Positions 50,860 to 60,702 of a stretch of DNA of 64,000 nucleotides are shown piece after piece. The position numbers and the translations under genes were made by a program. The notes under the pieces are model-generated. The model worked only from the letters and a program-made list of their open reading frames with translations, had not been told where the DNA came from and did no database searches. The number at the start of each line of letters is the position of its first letter. The first letter of the stretch is position 1. The stretch covers positions 157,977,148 through 158,041,147 of the forward strand of contig NC_053040.3 in NCBI RefSeq assembly GCF_002575655.3, given 5' to 3'. The DNA comes from Aegilops tauschii subsp. strangulata. Lineage: Eukaryota; Streptophyta; Magnoliopsida; Poales; Poaceae.

Positions 50860-53600
50860 GCTTCGACCAGGTGGGTCCCGACTGTCAGGCACTTCCTTGC
50901 ATGCGAAGATGTAGCTGGTGGGTCCCAGCAATCAGGGGGGCAAATCACTTTTTTGCCCGTAATATGGACGCACTCCCTTGCGTGCGAAGATGTAGCTGGT
51001 GGGTCCCAGTAGTCAGGGGGAAACATTTTTTTCGCGAAATACGGTGGCCCGTCCGGTGGGTCCCTGCTGTCAGGTGGAGGAATAATTATTTTGCGCGTAA
51101 TAAGGAGGCACTTCCTTGCTGCGGCCGTGGACCCAGCTGTCAGCCTCTCCACGTACAGTACTCTTTCGACGCGTGACCACATTGACCACGCCGCGTCGAG
51201 AGCACCAGGGCGGTGGACGACGGCGAGGCCTAGGAAGGGGACGACGCGGAGCCGGGGAAGACGCGGCAGTGGATGCCCACGCGGAGGGGAGTACGTGGGT
51301 TGACTGCTTCGGCTGCAGTGTGGGGCTGCCGTCACCGGAGAATAACAGGAGGTGTGGGTGAGTATAGAGGGATGGCATGGCCAGCGGTGGCAGCACAGCC
51401 GGACACGGGAGGTAGGAGCAGGCGGCACGGCCGACGCTTGTTTGGGCGGTTGGAGCAAGAAGACCAGAGGTTGAAGAAGCACTACGGCCGTTGGATGGAC
51501 ATCGTACGGTCACTGGGCTAGAATCGTTCATATTGACTAAGTTGACAAAGCCCTCCGTCCCCGTCATCTTGGTAGGCCCACAAGTTAGCCTCCCACTATG
51601 GTGGGTCCCAGCTAGCAGGGGGTATTCATTTTTGTGTGCGTAATAACGAGGCACTTCCTTACGTGCGAAGATATAGCTGATGGGTCTGACCTGTCAGTGG
51701 GGGAACGTCTTTTTTTGCGTAATACAGAGGCCCTTCCGGTGGGTCCCAGCTGTCAGGTGGAGGAATCATTATTTTGCGCGTAATAAGGAGGCATTTCCTT
51801 GCGTGCGGCCGTGGACCCAGCTGTCGGCCTCTCCACGTACAGTCCACTTCTGATGCATGCCGTTCGTTGACCACGTTGACCACGCCGCACCGAGAGCACC
51901 AGGGCGGTGGACGACGGTGAGGCCTAGGAAGGGAACGACACGGAGCCAGGGAAAACTCGGCAGTTGTTTCCCACGCGCAGGGGAGTGCGAGGGTTTACTG
52001 GTTCGTCTGCCATCGCCGGAGAATAACAGCAGGTGTGGGTGAGTAGAGGGATGGCTAGGCCGGCGATGGGAGAACGATGGGGTGGTGAGGCCTGCGCGGC
52101 AGCATAGCCGGCCATGGGAGGAGGGAGCAGGCAGTCCCGCCGGCGCTTGTTTGAGCGGCTGGAGCAGGAAGAGCAGAGATTGAAGAAGCACGACGGCCGT
52201 TGGATGGACATCCAACAGTCACTGCTCTCGTGTGTTGACTAAGTTGATACGGTGTTGCGTGTGCGTCAACCTTATTTTTTTAGGAAAGCATACGCGTCAA
52301 CGTGTAGTAGGCGCACAAGTCAGCCTCAAATCTGTGGAAAACGGCATACAGCCCATCTGCCATTATTTCTAATAATTTACAACCCATTTGCCAATTCTTA
52401 AGAATTTTTTTGGAGCCCATATTCTTTTTGTTAGCATTACACCCCATATTGTGGCCACGGTTAAAAATTATACGAAATTTTGCATATTTCGGTGCGGTCA
52501 ACTATTTTTAATCCCGAAATATCGAGTCACATTCAAACTATTTTGAAAAATAATTTATATAAAAATAAAATCCAAATAATTGTCCAGGCATAAAAATTAA
52601 TGGAATTTAAAATCTTGTAATTAAAAAAATGAAACTAATTCCCGGTTTGATGTGTTTTAAAAATGTACAGCCCATTTCTGGGCAAACCGAATGAAACTCT
52701 CTCATCGTCTTGAAAGATTTGCAGCCCAGCAGGGCTGATAAAGCAAGTAGGCCTCGTTTGGGTATTTCTTTAAAAAAATAGAACTGGGCTAGCCATTTTC
52801 AGCAAGAAAAAAAACACAACTGGGCTCATGATGTGGTAAACATAAATAAAACCCTGGCTAGACGGCCCACAGCCCCCGCACAGCCCCGTTGTTACCCTGA
52901 TCCGTCGTTAAAACTAGTATAAATAAAAACTGCTTGTTCCTCAAAAAAAAAGTAAATAACAACTGCGCGACCTGCTGGGTCCCTGGTGTCAGCCGCTCGT
53001 TGTGTAATTCTCTCGTTTATTGACTATGTTGACAATGGCGTGAGCCCTAGATGTCCAACCATTAGGAGGAACCATTTTTTGGGGCTTGTAATAACGAAGC
53101 ACACTTACTTGCATACTGCCATGACGCTGGTGGGTCCCTACTGTCATACTCTCCACGTACAGTCATATCCTTGTTCCTCTCGGTTGTTTGACGGCGTTGA
53201 AAATGCAAGAGGGCGGCGCACCACGCACGGCGAGCGAACCAAGGCCGAGGACGACAGCGAGGCCTCGGACGGAACGAATAGGAGTGGTGGAAGATGCGCC
53301 GGTCCAATCACAGGCGGAGGGGAGTACGAGGGTTGGCTGGTTCGGGTGCGGGTGCGTGTTGGGGCTGACGTCTCCGGAGAATAACAGGACGTGTGGGGGA
53401 ATAGAAGGAGGGACTGGCCAACGTTGGAGGGTATGGTAGGGCGGCGGAGGCGCAACCAGCCATGGGAGGTGGGAGCAGGCGGAGCTAAAGGGGTGGTTTA
53501 GTTTGGGTGGCTGGAGGAAGAAGACCAGAGATAGAAGATACATGACAGATGTTGGATGTCAATCCAATGGCTGGCCGGCAGAAACGTTTGTTGACTAGCT
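50860..53600. repeat. Three divergent copies of a ~500-600 bp GC-rich repeat
   Basis: Copies at about 51040-51530, 51720-52245 and 52975-53600 share 'ggtgggtcccagctgtcagg', 'cagcctctccacgtacagt', 'gaggcctaggaaggg', 'ggagaataacag' with 'gtgtggg', and 'agaagcac' with 'acggccgttggatggacat'. Copies 1 and 2 are closest and 680 bp apart; copy 3 is more diverged and separated by an AT-rich block (52260-52960). Shorter 'gtgggtccc' and 'tagctggtgggtcccag' units precede copy 1 from 50870. Long minus-strand frames exist in all three copies but differ in sequence. TE origin likely; class not determined. Confidence 0.75.
52260..52960. other. AT-rich block between GC-rich repeat copies
   Basis: Non-coding, with scattered 'acagcccatttg' or 'gcagcccag' words (52346, 52378, 52667, 52722; again at 53698) and an A-rich stretch at 52945-52955 just before repeat copy 3. 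It may be the 3' part of an old retroposed element; nothing firmer can be said. Confidence 0.35.
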
Positions 53601-54095
53601 AGTAAGTCGACACCACCTTGGATAGGCTATTTGCTTGTGGGTCCCAAATGTCAGAATCCAAATCTGTCATGGTCATGCAGCCTTTCCTATGAAAATTTAC
53701 AGCCCATTTGGTGTGCTAGTTCGAAATAAATTTGTGGGTGCTGGTGGGGGCTAATCACTTGGCTTCTTAATGCACAATGAGCTCAAGCAGCCGGCGAGAG
53801 TGATGTTATTTCCCTTGGTTGGGATTTGTTACAATATTTCACTCTAAATTAAACGAATGGCAAGACATTTGCCTTGTTTCAAAAAAAATATGACAGTCAC
53901 AGCCGAGTTGAAAAGGGCAAGAACATCTAACTCCAACTTACAAACTATACAAAAGCACGAGGGTTAATTGTTCATCAGGTTTAGACAAAACCCAGGTTGA
54001 AAAGGGCAACAACATCTAACTCCAGCACTGTTTTCGGCAGTCATAATCAAATGGATCGGTCAGGTCCATAGAATGAACATCTTGGGTCGTAAAAT
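53601..54095. other. Spacer
   Basis: Non-coding, with a short diverged repeat ('aaaagggcaa' with 'aacatctaactcca' at 53913 and 54000). This is also the 3' flank of the F-box/FBD exon on the minus strand. Confidence 0.35.
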
Positions 54096-54407
54096 TTACT
54101 GGATTATGACCACAATATGTTGTAAATAGAAGCCCGACATGTTCAGAATCTCTTTTGCCCACCTGAAACTCCTTTTTTGCTCTTCAACATACCCATCCGT
54201 CAAAACCATGCTGCTGATAAACTTAAGCCTGATGGACAATAGTAACCTCGCATTCAGCAGGAAGAATGTGACAAATCTAGTGTTTGCATGGTTGGCTACA
54301 TATCGTTCTAGCGTTATTGTCTTCAATCGAATGTCATGAGAAGTGAGAAAATCCCGGTGCTTACGAATCCACCGATTGGTTATAACTTTCTTACCCCATC
54401 CTGCTTC
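54096..54407 (-). pseudogene. C-terminal exon of an F-box/FBD-type protein
   Basis: On the minus strand an acceptor (ctatttag) at 54408 opens 103 codons to the TAA at 54096: NRWIRKHRDFLTSHDIRLKT, ITLERYVANHANTRFVTFFL, LNARLLLSIRLKF and RRSFRWAKEIL-like sequence. The blocks D-I-R-L-K-x-I-x-L-x-x-Y and F-V-T-F-F-x-L-N-A-R-x-L are the C-terminal signature of grass F-box/LRR/FBD proteins. The exon is open and its splice site canonical, but no upstream exons with F-box or LRR sequence were found to its right, so it is a fragment or the end of a gene with a very long intron. Strand and position exclude it being the end of the F-box pseudogene at 1-632. Confidence 0.6.
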
Positions 54408-54410
54408 CTA

Positions 54411-55140
54411 AATAGACATGAAGATTGAAAACAGTTAAGGTCTAAAAAAACAGTGTGGAAAGAGCAACAGCTGAACGGTTAATTCTAGTACACTATATGC
54501 GGGCTTCCAATGTGCGTGAAATTATCACCTTTATATACAACTTCTCCAGACATGGAAAGCATTGCAGCCTCGTTTGGCCTCGTTTAAATAGGAGATTAAA
54601 TAGACGGCAGACGGGAGGAGCTCGGCCGGTGTTGCGTTTAATGCCGGCCTGGTCATGAATGGACGTGTGTCCAGAGTGGGTTTCTCGGCTTCCACACGGG
54701 TTTCATGGAGGCATTTGAATGCGGCAAGGAGGCGTGTTCAGCCGGGCGTGCATCAAGTGGCGCCCTCGACTCTGACGTACGACACCGCGCCGTTCTTCCA
54801 CTGACGTGTGGGCTCTTCGGGTACATGGCCTGCATGTCAGTGACCCAACGCAGGCAGCGCACGGCAGAGGAACTTTTGGTGGACCAGGGCGGTCAGAAGC
54901 GGGCATTTCATAAACCGATGATTGTTCATTGAGTGTGACGTCATCTATTTCATCTAGATAAGCCTACTATATAATGTAATAGAATTTTAAAATTTTGATA
55001 TATACGTTGATAGCCCGTTCGATACGTTATGATTCATAAAGACCGCTGCAAACATCAATGTTCTGCTTATCACAGACAAGATTGATTAAATCTTGCAAAA
55101 AAATATAAGATTGATTAATACCCGTAACAATCCATGTCCT
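54411..55140. other. Spacer
   Basis: A GC-rich part at 54590-54910 ('ggagattaaatagacggcag' onward) keeps frames open on both strands without a recognisable domain. The remainder is AT-rich. It could be intron of the FBD gene on the minus strand; a donor was not identified. Confidence 0.35.
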
Positions 55141-55149
55141 TAACAAAGG

Positions 55150-55430
55150 GTGCATGCACGTATAGGTTGAGGGTGTGTCTTGCGTCGTGTGCGGTGTCGC
55201 CGGTGTGCATGCAGGCGTGCGAGTGTTGCATGCGTGCATGTGTACGTTTCAGTGTTGCATGCATGTGTGCGTACGTGTGTGTGTTCGTGAGTGCATGTGT
55301 ACGTGTCAGTGTTGCACGCCTGCATGCGTGCGTGTGTTCGTTATGTGTACGTCTCGGTGTTGCACGCCTGCATGCGTGCATGTGTTCGTGCGAGTGTTGC
55401 GTGCGTGCATGTGTACATGCGGGGTGAGGC
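55150..55430. repeat. Alternating purine-pyrimidine tract (GT/GC/TGCATG words)
   Basis: About 280 bp dominated by alternating purine and pyrimidine: tgtgcatgcaggcgtgcg, gcatgcgtgcatgtgtacg, gtgcgtacgtgtgtgtgttcg and near-copies every 60-70 bp, with 'agtgttgca' as the recurrent joint. Such sequence is favourable for Z-DNA. The ORFs here (Cys/Val/His-rich in one direction, Thr/His-rich in the other) follow from the composition. Confidence 0.85.
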
Positions 55431-55439
55431 TACACGTCA

Positions 55440-55738
55440 GTCGACTGACTTTTTCATCTCTGGTCAGTAGATTTTCTAGCCGTTGGATACGAAATCAAGG
55501 GCCTGCAGTTTATCTTCAACCTCCACCCCCTGAGCCGCCAGCCACGCCGCCCCACCCGCCCTGAAACCACTCCCCACCACTGGTCCGCCGCCGCCCCGGC
55601 CATCCCTCTAGCCCCCCCCCCCGCGCCGAGCTTTTTCTCCGGCAATCCCCACGCCGTCGCCCAATCACCGCCCCCCCACCGTCGGCGACTGCCAACCAGA
55701 GGTCTCGCGACTTCGAATCCCCACCGACCAGTAATTTA
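55440..55738. other. GC-rich spacer
   Basis: Contains C runs (55611-55622) and a Pro-rich or Gly-rich frame pair (55175-55564 plus, 55516-55758 minus). No domain recognised, so not called as a gene. Confidence 0.35.
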
Positions 55739-56090
55739 TTACCATTTCTGTCCTTCATATACGCGCTGACGGGTGGGCCCTATGGTAATGTGCGCTGCTG
55801 AATGTGGACCGTTTGACTGGTCAATTGATCGTGTCATCAACAAATTACGGAGCTGTATGGTGAGCCAGTGACCGTATGATCACCCTAAAATGTATTTTAT
55901 TAACACAGTACAGACTCAAACTACCATTTCTTTCTTTCATATACGCGCTGACAGGTGGGCCCCACGGTTACGCGCCCCGATGGTGCAACACTAGTTGCGC
56001 CACGTGGAACGTTTGAATGGTCAATTGATTGTGTCATCAACAAAATACGGAGTTGTACGGGTGAGCCAGTGACCGTATAATCACGACATG
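55739..56090 (+). repeat. ~185-bp direct duplication
   Basis: Copies at about 55739-55910 and 55922-56090 share 'taccatttct', 'cttcatatacgcgctgac', 'ggtcaattgat', 'gtgtcatcaacaaa' and 'gtgagccagtgaccgtat'. The first copy ends with 'ttaacacagtacagac', the same tail that begins the SINE after the second, so the duplication included the end of the SINE or its insertion site. Related words ('gtcatcaacaaaatacgga', 'attctgaagtcca') recur at 56430-56660. Confidence 0.75.
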
Positions 56091-56091
56091 T

Positions 56092-56404
56092 ATTTTTTTA
56101 ACACGGTACAGACGCAAAGCGCTCATATATACGCGCAAGCACTCACCGCTATAAGTGCACACACGCAGACCCTACCCCTATGAGCACCTTCGAGAGAGCG
56201 AGCCAGCATATGATCTTGAGATTTTACGAAGTCACCATAGGTGCCTCGTAGTCGAGTGGAACGTCTCCTCCCACTGAACGCATATCGCCGGAAAAATACT
56301 GAAATTAACCCTGGATAAATGCGAGCACCAGGACTTTAACCCTGGTGGGCTCGAGAAACCACTGTCCTCCTAACGATCCAACCAAAGGTTGGTTAGCACC
56401 ACAA
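56092..56404 (-). mobile_element. tRNA-derived SINE (Au-SINE-like)
   Basis: The minus strand starts near 56404 with a tRNA-like head: TGGTTGGATCGTTAGGAGG (A-box region) and CAGGGTTAAAGTCCTGG (B-box region; functional boxes read GGTTCAAATCC, so one or two changes). The body has 'gtgctcgcatttatccaggg' and 'ggtgctcataggggtagggt', and a T-rich plus-strand end (minus-strand A tail) at 56092-56099. 'aaaatgtat' occurs on both sides (56407 and, diverged, 56087) as a possible duplication. The head shows Pol III promoter descent. I associate the body with a grass SINE but the name is from memory and not certain. Confidence 0.65.
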
Positions 56405-57000
56405 AATGTATGTGCTGACCGTGATGAGCTTATTCTGAAGTCCAGTGACCATATCGTGCTTTCGCTTCAAATACAATGACCGTAAGTGTCGTCAACAAAA
56501 TACGGAGCACGCATCAAATACAATGTATGTCAGTGTCATCAACAAAATACGGAGACGTGTCGTGAGCTAGATACCGTATGATCACCACGAGAATATATAC
56601 TGTGACCGTAATGAGCATATTCTGAAGTCCACCGACCGTATAGTGCTTTTGCTTGAAATATAGGGACCGTCACGCGTGAATGTGTCATTGGGCATGCATA
56701 CTTTTAGAGGGCCGAGAGATAGTTTGTGTGCGTACGTGAAAGTGGTGTAGAAAGAGGGGGTGTCCGGTGGAGACAAGGAGAGATATGCCCTTCGTTTCTC
56801 TTTCCCGTGACTAATATTTTAGGAGAAAATATAAACATTCATAATGCAGAACAAATATTTTTGGATGCACCATGCAATTAACTTTCATGTATTAGTGGCC
56901 GATTGCGTGTGTGGTGTGGTGGGCACATCATTTCTAGTTGGGGTGGGCACATCATTTCTAGTTGTGGTGGGTCAACATGAGGACTCATGGGTCGGTTCCA
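56405..57000. other. Spacer with short repeats
   Basis: Diverged copies of the 'accgtgatgagcttattctg' / 'accgtaatgagcatattctg' block (56417, 56603) and a short tandem 'gggcacatcatttctagttg' (56921-56964). No gene seen. Confidence 0.5.
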
Positions 57001-57335
57001 TCCTGCGCCAACGAAGACCCATGTGGAGGACTCGGCGTACAACACGAAGCTACCAGAGTCGTGAGGACTCTATCCCCACTGGTGATAAGCCGACTATATA
57101 TGATTTGTAACCCTAGGCCCCGAGTATGTTATAGAAGCCTGGGGGCTAGTTCGTCAATAGTATACACACACGCACAATGCCTGGTATTCACATGTACTTT
57201 GTACACACCCCTATCACTAATATACAGTACCAGGAGTAGGCTTTTTCCTCAACTGCAAGGGTCTGAACTTGGGTAAAACCTTGCCTCGTATTACCATCCA
57301 GCCTAACAGTCAGGGATATCCTACCGAATGATCTG
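57001..57335 (+). mobile_element. Probable LTR fragment
   Basis: LTR-like order on the plus strand: 'gaggactcggcgtac', 'ctatatatgatttgtaaccc' (TATA-like), 'ggccccgagtatgttatag', 'gcctgggggctag', then 'aagggtctgaacttgggtaa' and 'gtattaccatc', which in the complete Gypsy LTRs of this window lies 60-120 bp from the 3' LTR edge (compare 15776, 24439, 35908). No partner LTR or internal region; it is a solo LTR or a remnant. Confidence 0.5.
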
Positions 57336-57550
57336 ATGGAATCATATCTGCCAACTACTAAGAGAGAGGTGTGTCTGTGGGGGGGGGGATGTGTGCGAGA
57401 GAGGCCTAAAGATAATGTGCGTGCGGGAGACACGTAGGCACATATATGTGCGTATAGAGGGCTAGTAGAGACCGTGCGTGTGTATATATGCATGTGAGAG
57501 AAATAGTGTTTTCCAACTGAGATTAGTGAAAAGAGTGGTACATAGTAGTC

Positions 57551-57581
<31 letters not shown>

Positions 57582-58980
57582 TACAGAGAGAGTGTGTGCA
57601 TGAGACACCCCGGGAGAGATTGTGAGCATGTGTGAAAGAGAAATGCCGATGTATATAAAGTGTGTGCACTTATGCGTTAGATAGAGAGATATATATCACG
57701 TTTGTGAGAACGGGCCGAGGCATAGTGCATCTACGTGTAAAAGGCGGTTCTACGCATTAAATTAAAATATAAATGGCATTATTATTTTTGGATGAGATCA
57801 TGAATTTTGCAATTTGCGTATGAATGAAAATTGGTCTATCAGACACCCATACTCTATTGAATTCTAACATGTGCATGTGTTTATTTCATATTATCGATCC
57901 ATAGAGTGAGAGCGGTTTGAAATACAGGCAATGCATTGCTTTTGCAATTCATATGTAAACATTAATTAGTGCACTCCATATTGTTAGTGTGAAGCACTTT
58001 ATACATTTGTAACTTACATGGATACATTCCAAATTGCTAGCTATGAAATAGAATACATGTTGAATTCAACATAAAGGGGGTTTCGAAGATTCGAATTCAT
58101 AGGAAGTGCATTCATCTATTTGAACCCGAGATAATGGCATTTGTAAATCAGATCTAAAAGGGGGCATCAATCTTTGTTGTGCGTTTGAACATGCTATATA
58201 TTCATACGCATGTCTAACTATTTTTTTGCAACCAAGGAGATTATATCTGGAACCATGCATGAACTGAGGTAAGTTGCATATTTTTTTAATATATACTCGT
58301 GTACAATGTATATTCAAATGTACCCCATCCATTCGAAAATAATCGTAGTTTTAGGACTTTCAAGAGTAAAGATTTGTGAAGTTTGACAAATCCTGAAAGT
58401 TCAATTCAAGAGAACCGAAAACGTTAATGCTTCTGTTCCCAAATATTGAACGAAGCGCCAAATAAGCCTCTGGTCACCCGAAACCGCGCGAGACTAATGT
58501 TTGGTGGTAGGAAATTACTATCCTGACTCTGGCACGTGTAGCCTATCGGCCCGATGTCCAAAGGTCTAAACCGGGGTAGGTTTGTAACTTCACCAACATG
58601 CCAGTCTCAACCGCCTCCTAGAAGCATTCATACGCCGTGGGCGCCTAAACACCCATGCGCTCGGCCAAAATCTATCCCGCCCACCAGTTGGGACACCTGA
58701 GATTACTGTCCTACCCCCAACCCACAATATGTCCAAAATTTTAGATGGAGGCAAAGTTTGTAACTTTCCCCAAATTTCAAACAAGCGTGTCCCAAACCGA
58801 AACATTGTTCACCCTTAGTTCCCCCTCCCTCCATTTCCCCATTCATACTCCGTGGGCGCCAAAACGCCCTCTCCACCAGCCGCGAAACCCCAGCCTCCTC
58901 CATCCTCCACCCCATCACGCCCAATCCACCGCCGCCCTCCTCCATCACGCCGGAGCCGGTACCCCGACGTCGTCGTCTAA
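57336..58980. other. Spacer with simple repeats
   Basis: A (GA)n run at 57553-57582 within a purine-rich zone, then AT-rich sequence. 'taccccatccattcgaaaat' near 58322 resembles a Stowaway-type MITE terminus but no second end was found. At 58555-58860 two loosely similar segments contain 'gtttgtaactt' and 'cattcatac(g/t)ccgtgggcgcc' (58580 and 58760), possibly promoter duplication ahead of the gene at 59234. No coding sequence called. Confidence 0.4.
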
Positions 58981-59233
58981 CGCAACCGCAACCGCAACGC
59001 CCTCAAGGACTTAGCAGCTGAAGCCGAGGCAGAGCTGCCTCCACGACGCCCACGCCGACGTGCGCCGGACCAGAACCACTTCGACCACGCCGTCCTGCGC
59101 CTCACTGCTGCCGCTCCACTGTCGCAACCGTCCACAGCACCGGAGTTGTTCCCGCTACGTCGTCGTTCGCCGCCTCGGATCTGGTTCCCCGCCGCCGACA
59201 GACAGCCACCGCACCACACTCAACAACTTGGCC

Positions 59234-60702
59234 ATGGGTTCGTCCAAGGCTCCACCGTCCTCCACAACTTCTCGTTTCCAGCGAACCACAAGAAGATCAT
59301 TGGAAAAACAGAAGGAGGACACAGCACTGCCAGCAGAAAGAGGTACTCCTCTTCCCATATTCGTGCAAATCTTACGTCTCTGCTCACACCGTATTCATCC
59401 CACGAAAGAAACTAGTTGAGCGCTTCGTACTGCATCTTCTTCGTGATACTAAATGCACAAGGTTTCCTCCCATTTACTATTTCACCTTTGCTAGAGGTCA
59501 GTAGCCTACCTGGATTTCAATTCAGGGTCAGTCAAATCGCAATTAAAAGAAGCAGCACCCACTTAGGCGCGCGGAGCACCTAGCCCGCCTGTTCACCGGG
59601 GAAGCGGCGCATCGGTGTCTATCATAGGGGTGTGGGGCGCAGGAGCTGCTTGCGCCCGATCTGGAGGTCGGCGGGGCTTGAAGGGGTGGCCGGCGCGGTG
59701 CCAAGCACGACGGTGCGGTGAGGTCGAGGGAAGGGCGGAGGCAGGGGACTGGGCCGGTGGTCGCTGGTGTTTCGAGGAAGATCGTAACACTGACTGGGTG
59801 GAGGTAGATGAAGGCGATCTGCCCATTCTTTGAACATCGGACGGTGCAGAAAAAATGGACTAACCTATTTGTTTTCAGTCAACTGTTATTTTCATAGGAC
59901 CACACCTTGTGGTGTGCCGGAGGAGCATCTGCATTTACCAGCCATCCCTGTGCTCATATTTCAAAATCCTAGAATCTAGTAATTTTGTGTGCCATGCATG
60001 TTGTAGAGCTATCATATGTCTCCCGTCATTTATTTCTCACCGACTTGCTTTCTGCTACCTTTACACTGTACTACTTGTGCACACACTTCACCCATACTCA
60101 CACTATTGTTTTTTATGCATGGGTATTTCAGACTCTGACGCAGTGTTGATGAATACAAAAAAGAAAAGACAGAAGTCGCTCCAGTGTAATTCAAAGATAA
60201 GCACTAAGCGTCTCAGCGCTCTAAAGGGTGCAGTGCCAGCAGATGGAGACAGTAAACGTAGCTCTGCAGTTGATGACCTCAATTGCCACACACACATCCC
60301 AGGTGCTTGCTTTAACTTCACGCTGTCAAATGTGGTTGCATGTTGCATATGGTGTCTAGCTTGTATTGCTTCCAATTTGGTTAAATTGCATCAGCTTACT
60401 TTACACATTATACCTTTGATAATGACATGCCTTCCTGTTTTTGATACATACTACATATGTCTATTAACCATGTTCGTACATCAAACTAATGCTCTCAAGA
60501 AACAGTAAGGCTAAATGAAGATAGTCAAAGTAGCTCTCTAGTTGATGACCGCAATTCCCCCACACCACCATCGCGGGTGATTGCTCTTACTTGGCAGTGT
60601 GATATGTGGTTGCATGTTGCATATGGTGTCTACATTGTAATCTATCTATCTATACCTACCTATACTAATTACAGACTCTCTAAAAATTACCATGTTAATT
60701 AG
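59234..60702 (+). CDS. Small three-exon gene of unknown function
   Basis: Exons 59234-59342, 60132-60302 and 60506-60702. ATG 59234 starts MGSSKAPPSSTTSRFQRTT; the first donor (gag|gtactc) leaves one base that joins 'ac' after the acceptor (tatttcag) to complete an aspartate codon, so the frame is kept. Exon 2 is basic, then Ser/Asp-rich (MNTKKKRQKSLQCNSKISTK, DGDSKRSSAVDDLN) and ends cccag|gtgctt. Exon 3 (acceptor aacag) holds a diverged copy of the end of exon 2 (EDSQSSSLVDDRN) and stops at TAG 60700-60702. Product about 158 residues, hydrophilic, possibly nuclear from its lysine cluster. I do not recognise the family. The phase agreement at both introns is the main support; the exon 3 acceptor has a weak pyrimidine tract. 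Confidence 0.42.
60245..60635 (+). repeat. ~260-bp direct duplication of exon end and intron
   Basis: 60245-60370 and about 60505-60635 match over the exon end ('agtagctctc', 'gttgatgacc') and the following 'atgtggttgcatgttgcatatggtgtcta'. The unit includes the exon-intron border, so the gene above probably gained its third exon by tandem duplication. Confidence 0.7.

Noticed and set aside
49741..51482. Long minus-strand ORFs (193, 197 and 353 codons) as genes
   Set aside because: The first two are translations of the 29-bp minisatellite; the third spans unrelated repeat units. No family signature.
1..54407. F-box half at 1-632 and FBD exon at 54096-54407 as one gene split by the retrotransposon nest
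   Set aside because: On the minus strand the C-terminal exon would have to lie left of the N-terminal half; it lies right. Rearrangement would be needed.
56092..56404. A functional tRNA gene
   Set aside because: Only A-box and B-box-like words in a 310-bp repeat with a poly(A)-like end; no cloverleaf.
58320..58400. Stowaway MITE
   Set aside because: Only one terminus-like word near 58322; no second end or TA duplication found.
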